Shown here: positions 11,760-23,725 of the stretch, one piece after another | Layout: the number at the start of each line of letters is the position of its first letter | How positions within the stretch are numbered: the first letter of the stretch is position 1 | Assembly: GCA_921293015.1 (NCBI GenBank) | Contig: OV121092.1 | Coordinates: 8,500,001-8,564,000, forward strand | Direction of reading: 5' to 3' | Source of the DNA: Phorcus lineatus | Lineage: Eukaryota > Mollusca > Gastropoda > Trochida > Trochidae | DNA: 64,000 bases | Position numbers and translations under genes: made by a program | Notes under the pieces: model-generated | What the model was told of the DNA's origin: nothing | What the model saw: only the letters and a program-made list of their open reading frames with translations | Database searches by the model: none

Positions 11760-11890
11760 TAGTTCACTAGTTTCAGTCGATGCTCGGAGGTTTCACCGCA
11801 ATGCATAGCCACGGCGGTGTTGCGGGCGTTCCTCCTGCAATCATATTAGCAGTAAAATACTCTTGAAAGCGCCGTTAAACCCCAAATCAC
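11760..11890 (-). mobile_element. SINE body fragment (family 2)
   Basis: It resembles 1,150-1,325 and the reverse complement of 52,380-52,500. The words 'tttcaccgcaatgcatag' and 'ttgcgggcg' are shared. No tRNA-like head remains. It ends at 'gccgttaaac', the start of the family's hairpin tail. Confidence 0.55.
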
Positions 11891-13009
11891 ATAATCTCGA
11901 CTATAATGAAAGCTGAGTTCAGTGCCTCTGTTTCAAAGATAATATTAGTTAAACTCATTTTTGAGAATTTTTAAGATATATAACTCTGAAAATGAAATGA
12001 ATATGCAATGCACTGTTTTCAATCGTCATGATTCGAGGCATAATGAGTAGATCAATAGAGTTTTGAAATTAGAAAAAAAATCATGCTTTAAAACTGTCAA
12101 CCTAACAATCTATTGCTTCGAACCAGTGCCAGCTCTATCTGCAGGACATTAAATCAGAAATCTTGTTCCTATCCCATTTTCCTCAATTCTAATGATTATA
12201 CCTGCTGATATTGACCTATCAACATGTTTTCAAAGATAAGTTCAGATATTTTGTATATTTCTATATTTTTTTCTTCCATAGTTGACGATGATTTAGGATT
12301 CAATAAGCGTGCCCCTAATAAACACTTTTAACACAAAAGTTTTAAAATAAAACTATGAAAAAAAAATTTGGTGTTTGGGATGGCCCCTGTTAGACGGGGC
12401 ACTTGTTTTTGGTGTTGTTGATTATAGATAGAGACCACTTTTTTCTTTGCTATGAACTATAATGGTTCAAATTTGCTAAGAAATTAAGTATACAGTACGC
12501 AAAATTTCTATCCTGATTACTGTCAAAATCTATGTCATGTCCAAGGTGACTGCATGAATATTTTCTTCAACATTAGCATGAATAGGGGCCAGAATGAAAA
12601 ACAGGAATAAGACATTTGACTTCAGAGATTGGGACGGAATGACGTTAATAAAGCCTTTGAAGTGATAAAACAACATGGTGTATTCGTGAAGGTTGCTATT
12701 AAAGCCCTAGATGTGTGTAATTCACAACGAAAAATAGCAATCTAAAACATCTCTGACACTACAGAACAGACGTGTCTGCTTTTTTCTCATTCACTCCCAT
12801 TTTCTTGTTGATTAAAACTAGGTGCTTTTTATCAGTATCTGGCCACTATCCATTTTGTAAGCATTCTTTTATCATTATATTGAATGCCTCATGTATATTT
12901 CTCTCAATGTTACATATGAAAAGGTTTCATCAAATATTTCAAAATGATTGAGTATTAAATATTCATCTTTCACTTTTATCCCCCACTGTTTAATTGTTTT
13001 AGTTTCTTA

Positions 13010-13264
13010 TTAACATTTATATTTTGATCGCTGTTTCTGTGAAAGAAAACTTGAATGCTGTAACCAAACGTCTATTTCCTTATATATGTAGGTTACATCA
13101 TGGCTAGTAGAGATTTTGAAAATGATATTTTGCATTACCTGTTGGAAAGGTTTGGAGAAAGTTTCACTTTTGTTTCTGCTAGATAGTAAATTTCGTGAAA
13201 AAGATCTAGAGCTGTTTCCATAGTTCATGCATTCTTGCTGTTCGATGGTTTGTATTTTGAACAT
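13010..13264 (-). pseudogene. Relic frame homologous to 23.4-23.7 kb
   Basis: The DNA at 13,130-13,180 aligns with 23,695-23,740 (shared 'acctgttggaaa' and 'gtttcactttt'). On the minus strand copy 3 keeps an open frame of about 104 codons while this copy keeps about 84, in a partly different frame. That fits a decayed exon. No domain is recognised. Confidence 0.3.
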
Positions 13265-14401
13265 ACATACTTACTTACTTATCAATGGGAAAGTGAAGTT
13301 GTAATCAAGAAAGATTGTATTTCTTCTGCATTCCACCTCTTCTTGTTACTCATCAAATACTTAATCATAATATATTCCAGGACCACAGGTTAAAGGTTAT
13401 GGTAGAGAGAAGATATGTGTTCTGTCTCTAGTAGCGTGTTAGTTGCGATTATATGTAGATACAATGTATTGTGTTGAGCAAGAAGCTAAAACCGTAAATA
13501 GTAGAATGACAACATGGTGTCATTTTACTAAAGAGAGGTTGTTGGATAAGCTATGTGTTAAGTATATTATATTCATACGTAATTGCAATTAAAACTTACC
13601 TTAAAAGATATAAACAATTTATTTCATCGACGCATTTGTCTCGAAAGACTTCACTGACTTTCTTAGGATTTTGAATAATTTCCTATGCATTTCAACAAGA
13701 AACATAAATCTTACATAATCTTGTTTTTTTTATTGTGGTAATTGAGAGTAAAATATTTGAGAAATAAAGATTTGGTTACTTGAAATATACACTATACGTG
13801 TCCCCTTTGGACTATGGTGCCGTCAGTAAAATCAAAAGTTATTTTTAATTTATTCGTTTGTTTTGAATTTGTATCTTTTAGTAGCAGTTACGAAACGAAT
13901 GCTTTATTATCTGATTCTTTTAACTTCATGCAAATGTCACTTGATATTTGATCTTTGATTTCATTATATAGATGGCTTTGCAGAGGTTTATATTACCTTT
14001 TTAATGTTTTCCCATTCTTCTCAAACTGTCTTTATCTTTTCGTTCTATTCAAGCTTGAAAGTAAATTGTTGAAAATGTTTTGACAAGTTTTTTTGGTGAC
14101 AAATGTAAAGTAAAGAGAATAAACAATTTGTAGAAGAATATTTGAGAAATAAAGATTTGGTTACTTGAAATATACACTATTGATGCTATGTTGAAGCAAG
14201 TTATTACCTTACATGTCCCCTTTGGACTATGGTGCCGTCAGTAAAATCAAAAGTTTTCATACTTATTTTCTAAATGTATGTAGGTGTGGTATGCAGTTTC
14301 CCCTTCTGAACGAGTCTAGAATGTCAGTTATCAAATTCAAATTAACGCTTTATCATGTTTCATTGAAACTTTTGAAACTATCAAGTAATTTTTACATTTG
14401 A

Positions 14402-14467
14402 GTGAGTGAGTGAGTGAGTGAGTTATTGTTTAACGCCGCTTGGGCAATATTTCAGCCATTAGCGGCG
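14402..14467 (-). mobile_element. 66 bp SINE-tail insertion with 13 bp target duplication
   Basis: The insert is a (GTGA)n run followed by a hairpin whose arms are ACGCCGCT and AGCGGCG. It is flanked on both sides by TTTTTACATTTGA (14,389-14,401 and 14,468-14,480), an exact 13-base target-site duplication. The empty site is visible in copies 1 and 3. On the minus strand it is a hairpin followed by a (TCAC)n tail, matching the 3' end of the SINE at 52,360-52,660. This indicates retroposition of an extremely 5'-truncated copy. Confidence 0.85.
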
Positions 14468-15659
14468 TTTTTACATTTGAACTTTCCATTTAAAGCCAAG
14501 GGGTCCAAATACAAATATTGGTTTTTAAATGCTTATGACATACCTTAAAAGTGCAAACATAATCTGTATTTTTTATAAAACTAATTTGTACGGGAAGAAG
14601 TATAAATGTCTTATTGGAAAATAATATAAAAAGAGATTTATTTTTAATGTAATTAGATAATATGGTACAAGGCTGAAATGATGGTTGGGTTTTATTCTAA
14701 AAAATGAATTAGTTGGTCCATATTGGGATTTGTATTTGAATTATTTAACATTTCATGTTTTGCAAAAATAATTAATTTCAATTTAGAGTAATGTCATAGT
14801 TTAAATAAGTATACGACTAAATTGAAATTTGAATCAAATAGAATTGTAATTAAATTTGTTTGAAATTCTGCATTGCGTTACGTTTTTGTTAACAAACAAT
14901 GTCAGAAACTAAATAGCAAGCAAACAGGCATAAAAATTCATACCATCTTGAAGCAAAAACCTTCACTAGAACAATACTGGAGACATGACTAAAACAACTT
15001 TTTGTGTCCCAGTTGTGTAATTCTTGTAGATTTTAAATAATAAGAGATAATCCACATAACTGTGAAGTCCTTTGATTGAAGTGTGGTGTCTAAGTCTAAC
15101 TATAACTGATAAGTAGTGTGATGAAGTATCTTTTATATCGCCGCCCCTCCTAGGTATTTTCTTGTATCTCAGTCTCGTATTCACTTTAGCTATGCACCCA
15201 GGGGGTTACTGGTGATTGGTGCAATGCTGCAACGAATTTTACTTCAACCTACAGAGTTTTCAAGGCTTAGCCAGTTGACATTTGCAGTTTGCAATGGAGG
15301 ATGATAGCAACAACAATTTCGCAGCAGTTTTTCGTACATGAAAATAAATTGTATACCAACATCATTTTCCGATTTTTTAACTTCATGTTAAGCTTGGGGA
15401 AAATCACTTAATGTTAGCTGTGTAATGAAACAAGAATATTTTGTAGAATTAATATTTGTAACTTGATAAAACTCGGATTTCCCCTAAAAGTACACTTTAA
15501 AGTTAATCGATTCTGGCCTCAGCTGAATTATTAAGTCATCTGGAAATCGTGCATCAAAAGAAAGTCGACAGGGACAATTTCTGACTTCCCATTAGGGCTG
15601 TGATTTAATGCATGGCAATCTATACACATCTGCTAAAGTTCATGTCAACTCAACACAGG

Positions 15660-15870
15660 GATGAGCTGAGGTTATTTGGGGTTAAACGAAGCTTTCAAGA
15701 GTATTTCACCTCTATCATGGCTGCTAGTATTATTGCAGGAAGAAAGCACATAACACCATTGTTGCTATGCATTGCGGTGAAATCTGTGAGTATAAGCAGG
15801 TAGATAAGGTTGCTGAGCCCCTGGCGGGATTCAAACACACTAATCACTATGCTATCCCCCAACTCCACAA
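15660..15870 (-). mobile_element. tRNA-derived SINE, family 2, inside a repeat block
   Basis: It interrupts the 15.36 kb copy of the recurrent 430 bp block. On the minus strand a degenerate tRNA-like head with a B box near 'ttgaatcccgcc' lies at about 15,810-15,870. The body follows and ends near 15,680 at 'gtttaacccc'. The same body is seen at 42.85, 52.4, 1.15 and 11.8 kb. Confidence 0.65.
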
Positions 15871-17344
15871 AGACAAGAGCTTATTATCCTTGTGTTTTGG
15901 AAATCACTGATGTAATGCTTAGCTCTAATTTCAAGCTTTGTAGTTTATGATGGCCCTTCGGGTGTCAGGGATCCATTTGGTAATTGAATCCAAACACTAG
16001 CAATTAATTCGTGCCTATGATTTGCTGATTTAGAAGTTTTATTGCATTGCAAGCAATAGCACCCGCATTTGGAGGAATAAGGCAAGGGTCTTCCCTGTCA
16101 TCGTTGTATTATAATTAGTATTCTAATACCAGAAATAACAATGAACTTGAGAATGTATAATTCCATCATTTCAAATTTAAAATCATCAAAGTTTTAGGGA
16201 CCCATTGCAAAATCTGATTTTAACCTGTCCTTTTATATCTATTATTAGCAATGACACGGCGCCATGAGAAATAGTTTGTTTCATTAGATAAGAGCGATTC
16301 TGTCTTACTATTCAATACAATACCTTTGAATTCTACCGAATCATCTTAAGCATACCTTTGATAGATATCCAAACACGGTACAGAAACACAAAATTCACTT
16401 GTTAAAGTAAACATGTTTGACTGAATTTGTGAAATTCAACGAAGATTAGGTACGTGAACTTAATAAATGATTTGAGAATGTTCTTAATACCTGTATTTTA
16501 TAAATGAGATTCCATTCATTATGCTTAAAAATTCACTACACAATGCAATATAGAGAAAATCATATTAAGTATCCTATAAATACTAAATTATACAGCTCGT
16601 AGAATGATAAAATCATTTGACTTTTTGATATATAAAGAGAATAAACGCTAAAGAACATAAACATTATACTTGATAAGTTCAGATCGTTTTCAGACAAGAC
16701 ATCAGATAAAGTAAAGACAGTATCAACAATACCTTTCCACAATAAATACCTAATAGTGTCCAGTTAAAATCAAAGCTTCCTGCCAATTCTCTCTGAATGT
16801 AAGGAGACTTGACAATAATGGTCGAATAAAGAACGCACTTGCTACAGATCTTCAACTTGACAAGATATAAACACGCATTGCATCAAGGGGAAGCACTTTT
16901 GTCAACCATGATATAATCAATTTTCTAAGGTTCAATTCTACAGACAGCTGGAATACTGCTTGAAAAGCTTGGTATAATTGCACTGCAACCACTGACCCTT
17001 ATTCTTCATTTTCCTCTGTTGGTTGACAATTAGTGATTTACACTATATTAAGATAAATGAATATCAGACAGACTCTAAAGCGGTTCTCATCAAGAATGAG
17101 TTTGTATCACGTAGTAATACGAATATATTATCGTTACCTTGAATATACAGCATACATAAGGAGAAATAACATGCATAAAAATAACATATGCCCTTAGAAT
17201 ATATGTGTAGCTTGCAAATTCACAATTTACCTCTATTTGATTTTCAAATCTTTGTCATTGTTTGTGTTGGCCGTTTGGAAAGTAGTTTCCCCTATGTAAA
17301 AAGTTTCCTGTATCATTCAAGGAATTATCATTTGCCTATTAAGA

Positions 17345-17346
17345 TT

Positions 17347-17380
<34 letters not shown>

Positions 17381-17382
17381 TG
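17345..17382 (+). repeat. (GTT)n microsatellite
   Basis: About twelve GTT/TTG repeats. The valine- or leucine-rich frames read through it are artefacts of the repeat. Confidence 0.9.
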
Positions 17383-17793
17383 TGGGTTTTTTTTTGTTGT
17401 AATAAAACAAATCTTATTCTCCGGTAGAAATCTGTTGCAGTATTGTATCCTCGTCAATCTTGAACTCTGGTGAATGGTGTAATCTTTGGCACATCAAATA
17501 GTCATAAATGGTGTATAATGTGTATAAGGTTTTCGTAAATACAAAATATAAAAGTCTGGTTTTCGGGTATCTGGAGTAGAGGTTTTATGTGTTCTCGTAT
17601 TGAGCACATTGCTACAATTCTTGCTTTTGTACATGCTGCAGTTAGCAGTTTCATGGCGTGGGCAATTTCAAGACACATTGATATTACATTTTAATATAAC
17701 AACTCCGTTTTTACTATTTTCCCTTCATTTTCTTTCTTTAAATACAGTGTCGGTGTCGCAACAAATTTCAGTGATAGAAACCAGAAACACTTT

Positions 17794-18616
17794 CATCCTG
17801 CTTCATCAGCGTAATTGAATCCGCTGATAGAGCTCATTCCATATACCCTGATATCCTTTAGACCAAAAGCCTTGTATTGCCAGCTATCTAGCCAGCCAAT
17901 GAGACGACTCGCATCCAGCAACAGCGGCACAACCCGGATGGAAAATTCCGTTAAGTTCAAAAGAGTAGCTTCAAGCTCCTTGGATAACGACATTTCATTT
18001 GCTTAAACAATAACAGTTAAGCAAAGCCACGAACATCAAGACGCGGCAGCCTTACGAGGAATTTGGCCTGGAAGAGATCAGGGTATATGGAAGGAGCTTG
18101 ATCAGCGGATGTGTTGACGATAACATTATTATCAACTTTCTACAAAAGATATACTATAGTTCAAAAGATCCAAGTAGTTATCATTCTTCATGTCCTACAT
18201 GCTATAAGATACGAAATATTTACATAATTGACCATTTGTAAGGCCAAAACAAATGGACAGATAAAGCATTTAAATGTTACATGCCATTAATGTTACGGAA
18301 ATTCTGTTAATAAAGCATTCACACAGTAACGAAAATTGTGTAAACATGTAGAGAACCTTTCTAGCTATCTAACCAGCCAATGAGACGACTCGCATCCAGC
18401 AACAGCGGCACAACAAGGATGGAAAATTCCGTTAAGTTCAAAAGAGTAGCTTCAAGCTCCTTGGGTAACGATATTTCATTGGCTTAAACAATAACAGGTG
18501 AGCACAGCCACGAACATCAAACGGCGTCAGCCGTACGAGGCTTTTGGCTTAAAGGATATCAGGGTATATGGAAGGAGCTGGATCAGCGAATTCAATTACG
18601 CTGATTTAGCAGGATG
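17794..18616. mobile_element. Compound MITE, CATCCTGC family, with internal duplication
   Basis: The outer ends are CATCCTGCTTCATCAGCG on the left and its inverted form ending AGCAGGATG on the right. The inner third (about 17,880-18,110) is repeated at 18,362-18,590, and the two copies are separated by a ~250 base block that also occurs at 10,620-10,900. Terminal repeats are long, about 80-90 bases. The flanks 'aacacttt' and 'atcacttt' may be an 8-base target duplication. It encodes nothing; frames read through it on both strands are spurious. Confidence 0.75.
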
Positions 18617-19660
18617 AATCACTTTTAAAGACAATGTCTTAATGATAAGAACAGTTAGGTGATAAGATAATTACGTAATGCGGACTGTCTTTCAATGTTG
18701 ACAGCAAAAAATTACAAACATTATATCAACATAATAATTAACGTGTCCACGATTGTGCTTGCATAGAAGATAGGCCCCTTTAGTTCGTATTCACACCTCC
18801 TAACATATTTAACATTTATTATTTAAAATGCGATTTATGTCTGTGTCTCTGGCCGCTGAGAATTCCTAATACAATGATATTATTTTATTATGCCATAATG
18901 GTAATACCACTTGATGCCGAACAAACAATGAAATATACACAGTCCAGATCTGTTATAATCATGTCAGGCGATAGACATGTATTGCAATTGATAAAAACAC
19001 TACAAATAAAAGCTGAGTAGATATGGAGGCTCGGTTTGTAAACTCATTTGAGATAATAGAGTGAGATGAGAGGAGTGTGATACTAATGTTCAGTCGTGTT
19101 GATACTCGATCTTACCGAAATGTAGGATTTATGTGACATAAGTTAACCCGTAACTTGCTTAAAAAAGAATTCAAGGTTCTTTTTAGCGATTATTAAGGAG
19201 AATCACCACTAGATACCTGCAATTCAGAGTAAGGAGTGAAGAAGTACAACATTTCATCAAATAAGAGAAATTTTGAAAAACCACACAATACAATGCAGCT
19301 ATGACAAATGCCCCAATTAACTGTAAAAGTGTCATTCACTCATGAACCATATTCCAGGTTCAATTGCAATTTGTTGTCTTTCTCTCCGAAGAGGCAGTAA
19401 CTTGAAATATTATCATCTCAGTCAGCAAGGTTCTCACGATTCCACTCTTAAAGCCATATATAACAGGGTACTTTTCTTTACCCAAATGTGCTAGTTTCTT
19501 CACCCAGTTGACGATTTCTCCTTATATCCATTTCAGTGTAAGATTATAACAGTTGTAGACCTTCTGCCTACTTGAGGAAGCGACTGTCTGTAATTTCTCA
19601 TGTTGCTTGGTTCAGGGTTGCATACCACTTCAGGTTCAGCAACTGCCTCTCAGGATATGA

Positions 19661-19915
19661 TCAATTATTTGGAAATGCCAAACTTAATCCATTTTCAACT
19701 CTTCCTTGTTTTTTGTAGATGATCATGTAAGAAATATCGACCAAGTCAGCATCAATTATTTTATTAAGATACATTAGCAGAGCGATTTGTTCTTGTTTGA
19801 TATTGATAACCTGCCCTTTGTTCACATCCCACGTAAGCAGAAACTGAAACTTCTGAACACAACTTCCTGTCACGAGTTGTAAAAGAAGGTTCATTTCTAG
19901 TGGTGAATGTAACAT
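19661..19915 (-). pseudogene. Relic coding block, copy 2 of the 8.6-8.9 kb block
   Basis: An open frame of about 84 codons on the minus strand, with a hydrophobic start (LLLQLVTG), then FLLTWDVNKGQ, EQIALLM and SYMIIYKKQGRVENG. The last third matches the 8.6-8.9 kb block residue by residue in several runs. I see neither a clear splice acceptor nor a start codon of good context. It may be an exon of a decayed gene or part of a retroelement. Confidence 0.4.
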
Positions 19916-20720
19916 TTTAGAACAGGAACGTTTCCAAGCACATGTGTATGGAAATCAATGGTGCAAAAGTTTATATCCAAGAACGAACTCAACGCATGGA
20001 GAAATAATATCCAAGAGCAACGAAATATGCGAAGATTTGGTGCGATTCACATTCATATTCGCCGTCTCTGGAACATGTGTTTGAAAATAAAGAACATTTT
20101 TCATTTATTCAACATGAAATACATGCCACTTGTCACTGTTCACAAAAGTAGGACTGGCCAGACCAATAATGTGTTTTTCTTTTGCATTGTGTTTTGTTGA
20201 TTATAGCATTATTGAAATGAAGAAAATTGTGATAAAACCCAAAGAATGTTTATATCCTCTGGCTAAATGCTGATTTTTGATGATGAAATTTTGGTATAGA
20301 TTGAGAGAATGTTGCTGTTATTTACAAAGTGATTATCCCTTTTTCAAAAGGCTATTTATTCATCAATACAATAAAAATGGTGTAAAATATAACGCTGACA
20401 TGATTGACATACTAATGAAGCATCTTCCTGAAATACATCTGTCAGTTTAGATAATCTGAGCATGAAAAAGGTTAATTGTGAAGCCGTATCGAAAGTCCAG
20501 GTTTCAAAAGTAAACAGATTTGACTTTTTCAGATTCGGTCATTGACATTTTCACAAAGTAGCAGTTTATTTATTAAGTAATTATCGGATGTATTAAGTGT
20601 TATCACTTTTCCAACTTTAGGAAATTACATTAGAAACAACTTATTTAAACAACTCTCATTAACACTTTCAACAGTTAAAACTGTCACTTTATTTTATCTT
20701 TAAAAAGATCTGTAGAGAGA

Positions 20721-20774
<54 letters not shown>
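20721..20774. repeat. (ATT)n tail of a non-LTR retrotransposon
   Basis: Eighteen AAT/ATT repeats directly follow, in the minus-strand sense, the 3' end of a LINE-like reading frame at 20,775-21,046. Many non-LTR elements end in such a microsatellite tail rather than poly(A), so the two should be read as one insertion. Confidence 0.85.
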
Positions 20775-20775
<1 letters not shown>

Positions 20776-21046
20776 CATTTATGATGCGCCTGCTTTCCAG
20801 GTTCCAGCTGTTCAACGGCGCTACAAAGATCTTGTGAAGATAGACTTCAGATAAAAGAAAAGTTTTTAGAAGTGTTCGAAAGGATGAAACCTTCTCCATG
20901 CATCTAAGGTGGACAGGAATAGAGTTCCAGACAACTGGGGCTGTCACTGAGAAAGCACTGCTACCAAGCTTGGTTTTGGTCATCGGAGTACACAGGAGAC
21001 GACTGTTCTCTGACCTTAGAGACCTTCTTATGGTACAGAGAGGAAT
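20775..21046 (-). mobile_element. 5'-truncated non-LTR retrotransposon, reverse transcriptase C-terminus
   Basis: The minus strand reads an open peptide with IRRSLRSENSRLL, TKTKLGSSAFSVTAPVVWN, SIPVHLR and then a Phe-x-x-x-Leu-Lys-Thr-Phe stretch. The order 'R-x-LRS ... TKTKLG-x-x-AFSV-x-AP-x-x-WN-x-x-P ... LK-T' is the usual C-terminal end of reverse transcriptases from invertebrate non-LTR elements. The polymerase core is absent, so the copy is 5'-truncated and dead. AGAGAGAAAT beside the tail and AGAGAGGAAT at the other end could be a 10-base target duplication with one change. It lies at the junction of large units 2 and 3. Confidence 0.85.
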
Positions 21047-21793
21047 TTAAAAACGCAAGTCTCACGCTATACTGAATTTCATGAGAATATGGGAGTACAA
21101 ACTACCATTAATTCTGTATTTTTTGGCTTTACATTGGTCTTGTTGAAACGAAACTTACTAGTTTTGCTCCAATTAACTTGATAGCTTAAACAATTCAATT
21201 CATTACGTAAGGGTTTGTTTGAAACTAGGTCATTCAACATCTTCTTAACTTTCGTGTAGCTTATGGTTTTAATTCATTCTATTATATCATGCCCTTTGGG
21301 AATGGTAATTTCTCTTAGATTACATTTGGAAAATTTGAAACCTTTACTATCGAGTGGAGTGATCATGTTTTAGTTTTCTATAAAGATTTTCGAATGCTCC
21401 AAACGCTTCGAGCGTTCATCTTAAGCAAGTTTATTATTCACAAGGGATGATCACTAATATGGAAATTAGAAACATGCTTAACTTCTAACATTGGAAACAA
21501 GGTTATACCAAGCAATAATATTGATACTTTTTTAAGTATCATGGACTCATTTATCAGCTTTTTGATTGTAAGAATTGGAAGAAAATCATTGTTATAAAAC
21601 GAAAACATAACAGATTTGAAAACATTTAATATCAAACTGGGTTTTTTCAATCAATCATGCATTGAAAGATTTGTTTATTATCTCTATTTTCCTGGAATAT
21701 AATAATCTACCTCATTTACATATTGAATTGGTCAGTCATGTAAATCTGATTATGAAATGAATATGCATTGTATTTTTCAGCTCATGATACTTC

Positions 21794-22117
21794 GTGACAC
21801 AAGAAATAGATGAGTTGTTAAATAAGAAAAATATCTTGCTTCAAAACTCTCAACCTAACGGTAAACCAGTGCTTGCTCTATTAACAGCCGGGACATTAAA
21901 TCAGAAATCTTGTCTTTATGACATGTTCTTCAATTCTGATGATAAAACATTTTATGCCCTTGTATGTAGGGAGCATCTCAACATGTTATCAAAGATATAT
22001 TCTTGTATTGTTCATTATCACCTGTTTTACTTAAACAGTTTATTTTTCTTTGATGCACTGGGATTTCACTATGGTGGATTCAAGAAAATACTTACACGTC
22101 TCAAAATGGATTTTTAA
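21794..22117 (+). pseudogene. Open stretch of ~107 codons, broken in copy 2
   Basis: The plus strand stays open with motifs GKPVLALLTAG, CLYDMFF, ALVCREHLNML and GFHYGG. The homologous DNA at 11,990-12,310 has many stops. The frame begins just after a stop and has only a GTG, not an ATG, near the start, so it is not a complete gene. A weak acceptor (tatttttcag) lies just upstream. Function is unknown. Confidence 0.25.
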
Positions 22118-22626
22118 AAGAAAATAAAAAATTTGGTGTTTGAGATGTCCCTGTTCTTTGGGGCACCTGGTCTTCACAGGTGTTGTGAGTTATCTGGAAT
22201 AGTTCAAATTATTCATCAGATATCAACTGTTAAGTATGCAAAACCTCCCTCCTCAGAATTCATGTCACGTCTGTCTGTCAAAGCAAAATTAGCATAACTA
22301 TGTTGTTATATGAAAAACACAAAATTGAAAATTGATATTTTAAAGACATTGAAAAGGTGGAGTAATGACTTTTAAAAAGCCTTTCAGTTGAGGAAACATT
22401 CTGATGTATTTCTGATGGTTAATATTCAAGCTGGAAATTTACATGTCTCCGATACTGCTTATCAGAAATACAACTTACAATGTTTTTTCAGAAAGCTTGC
22501 ACGCTTTTATTGCATTATAAAAATACTTACCCGCTTTCGATGCACTTTGTGATGATGACAATGATAATGAAATATAGATATTTATATATACTTACAAGAG
22601 ACTTTTGCAAGACATAGAGGATATTT

Positions 22627-22767
22627 GACATTTCTCGTCGAATACCATGGATATCTCATCGAGTGAAGTAGAAATTTATATTTTCACGAGTGGCGTAGCC
22701 ACGAGTGTAAATATATGATTTTCTACTTCACGAGATGAGATATTCATGGTATTCGACGAGAAATGTC
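22627..22767. mobile_element. Fold-back element with ~65 bp palindromic arms
   Basis: The arms run from GACATTTCTCGTCGAATACC to the reverse complement ending GACGAGAAATGTC. The centre is itself a hairpin, 'cacgagtggcgtagccacgagtg'-like, so the structure is nested. Beyond the right arm lies a CG-rich piece with three CRE-type palindromes (22,862-22,903). It is present in copy 3 of the large unit and absent from copy 2. Confidence 0.75.
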
Positions 22768-22859
22768 AAATGTTCTATTTATTATGTTTCCCAAAACCCC
22801 GTAAATGACCCTATCTATATGAATTGAGAAGCTAATACGCTTCGCTAGCGCGGCTGTTG

Positions 22860-22905
22860 CATGACGTCATTCAATTGTTTCATGACGTCACAGACGACGT
22901 CATAT
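22860..22905 (+). promoter_or_regulatory. CRE palindrome cluster
   Basis: TGACGTCA occurs at 22,862-22,869 and 22,883-22,890, with a further GACGTCAT at 22,897-22,904. No gene start is visible nearby. The position beside a fold-back element matches that of the CRE at 9,231. Confidence 0.35.
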
Positions 22906-23410
22906 GATTGTTGCATCATTTTACAGAGTAGAATACCATTTTTATTTCACTCAGTGATTTTTATTTTCACCGATAAATGGCATATTTCACCATTCGAAAT
23001 ATAATAAATCAAGTGTATTCACCAGCATCCCCTAGTACAAGCAATATATGTCAAGCATGCATGTTTACCTTTTCTCAGAAGCTCTGGAACAAGAGTAAAT
23101 GTTTATAGATCCTATCAATATTTCCCAGGAAAAGAACCCTCAGCTAGAATAACAAGCATGGGAGATACTACATCTTTTGTTGAATAAACATTGCCCAGAA
23201 ATATAGATAAGTAGTTGTAATGGCATTTATGTTGTACCTATCTTGTCAAGTAGCGCTATTTTGTTTTGGCTAATACATATTTTTGAAAGCATGGCAATTC
23301 CTGTAGAATTGATATTGGCACATCAAAATATTGTCATTAAGAAATCATCTTCATATTTGAATAAGAGTCCCTAACTCCGACCCCTGTCGAATAATACTAT
23401 GTTGCAGAAT

Positions 23411-23725
23411 TCACAATCTATCTGCTTCTCGCATGCATTTGTTCTGAATTAAGTGTTCAATCTTCCTACACAGTAATTTACAGATAGTTGTGTGGATCAT
23501 GAAATGAAGAAATGGAGACGGATTCCTGTTGGTATCGAGAATATAAATATCTTGATGGATAGTTCTGTTTGGAGAATGCAGTGTATCTCTGAGAAGTGAA
23601 GTGAAAGAGTGTTTGGATGTTTTTACCCTTGTTCTATGTCTTGTCATAAGCCATTGTGCAATACATCTTTGAGAGATTCTGACACTGATATTTTCATCAC
23701 CTGTTGGAAAAGTTAGGAGTTTCAC
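23411..23725 (-). pseudogene. Open stretch of ~104 codons, decayed in copy 2
   Basis: The minus-strand peptide is polar and protein-like (RISQRCIAQWLMTRH, LLRDTLHSPNRTIHQD, CKLLCRKIEHL). The matching DNA in copy 2 at 13,010-13,264 keeps a shorter frame. Upstream on the same strand, a further open piece reads YSAVATLNKFQWN and then DGKCMFITK (about 23,755-23,860), in another frame and closed by a stop. Together they may be remnants of one gene or mobile-element protein that I cannot identify. Confidence 0.35.

Larger units (their letters stand above)
11200..21000. repeat. Large repeat unit, copy 2
   Basis: Second head-to-tail copy. Blocks in order: 11,310-11,760, 11,990-12,420, 12,800-13,510, 13,640-14,080, 14,280-14,900, 15,355-15,970, 16,240-16,520, 16,720-17,070, 19,310-19,810 and 20,000-20,530. 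Each has a partner in copy 1 or copy 3, or both. Insertions unique to this copy are the SINE-tail at 14,402, a SINE inside the 15.4 kb block, the MITE complex at 17.8-18.6 kb and the retroelement end at 20.7-21.05 kb. Confidence 0.65.

Noticed and set aside
17793-18006. Overlapping frames on both strands
   Set aside because: They fall inside the terminal repeat and interior of the compound MITE.
13010-23725. Known defence or immune gene family in the repeated units
   Set aside because: No domain motif (kinase, NACHT, TIR, nucleotidyltransferase or C-type lectin) is visible in the relic frames.
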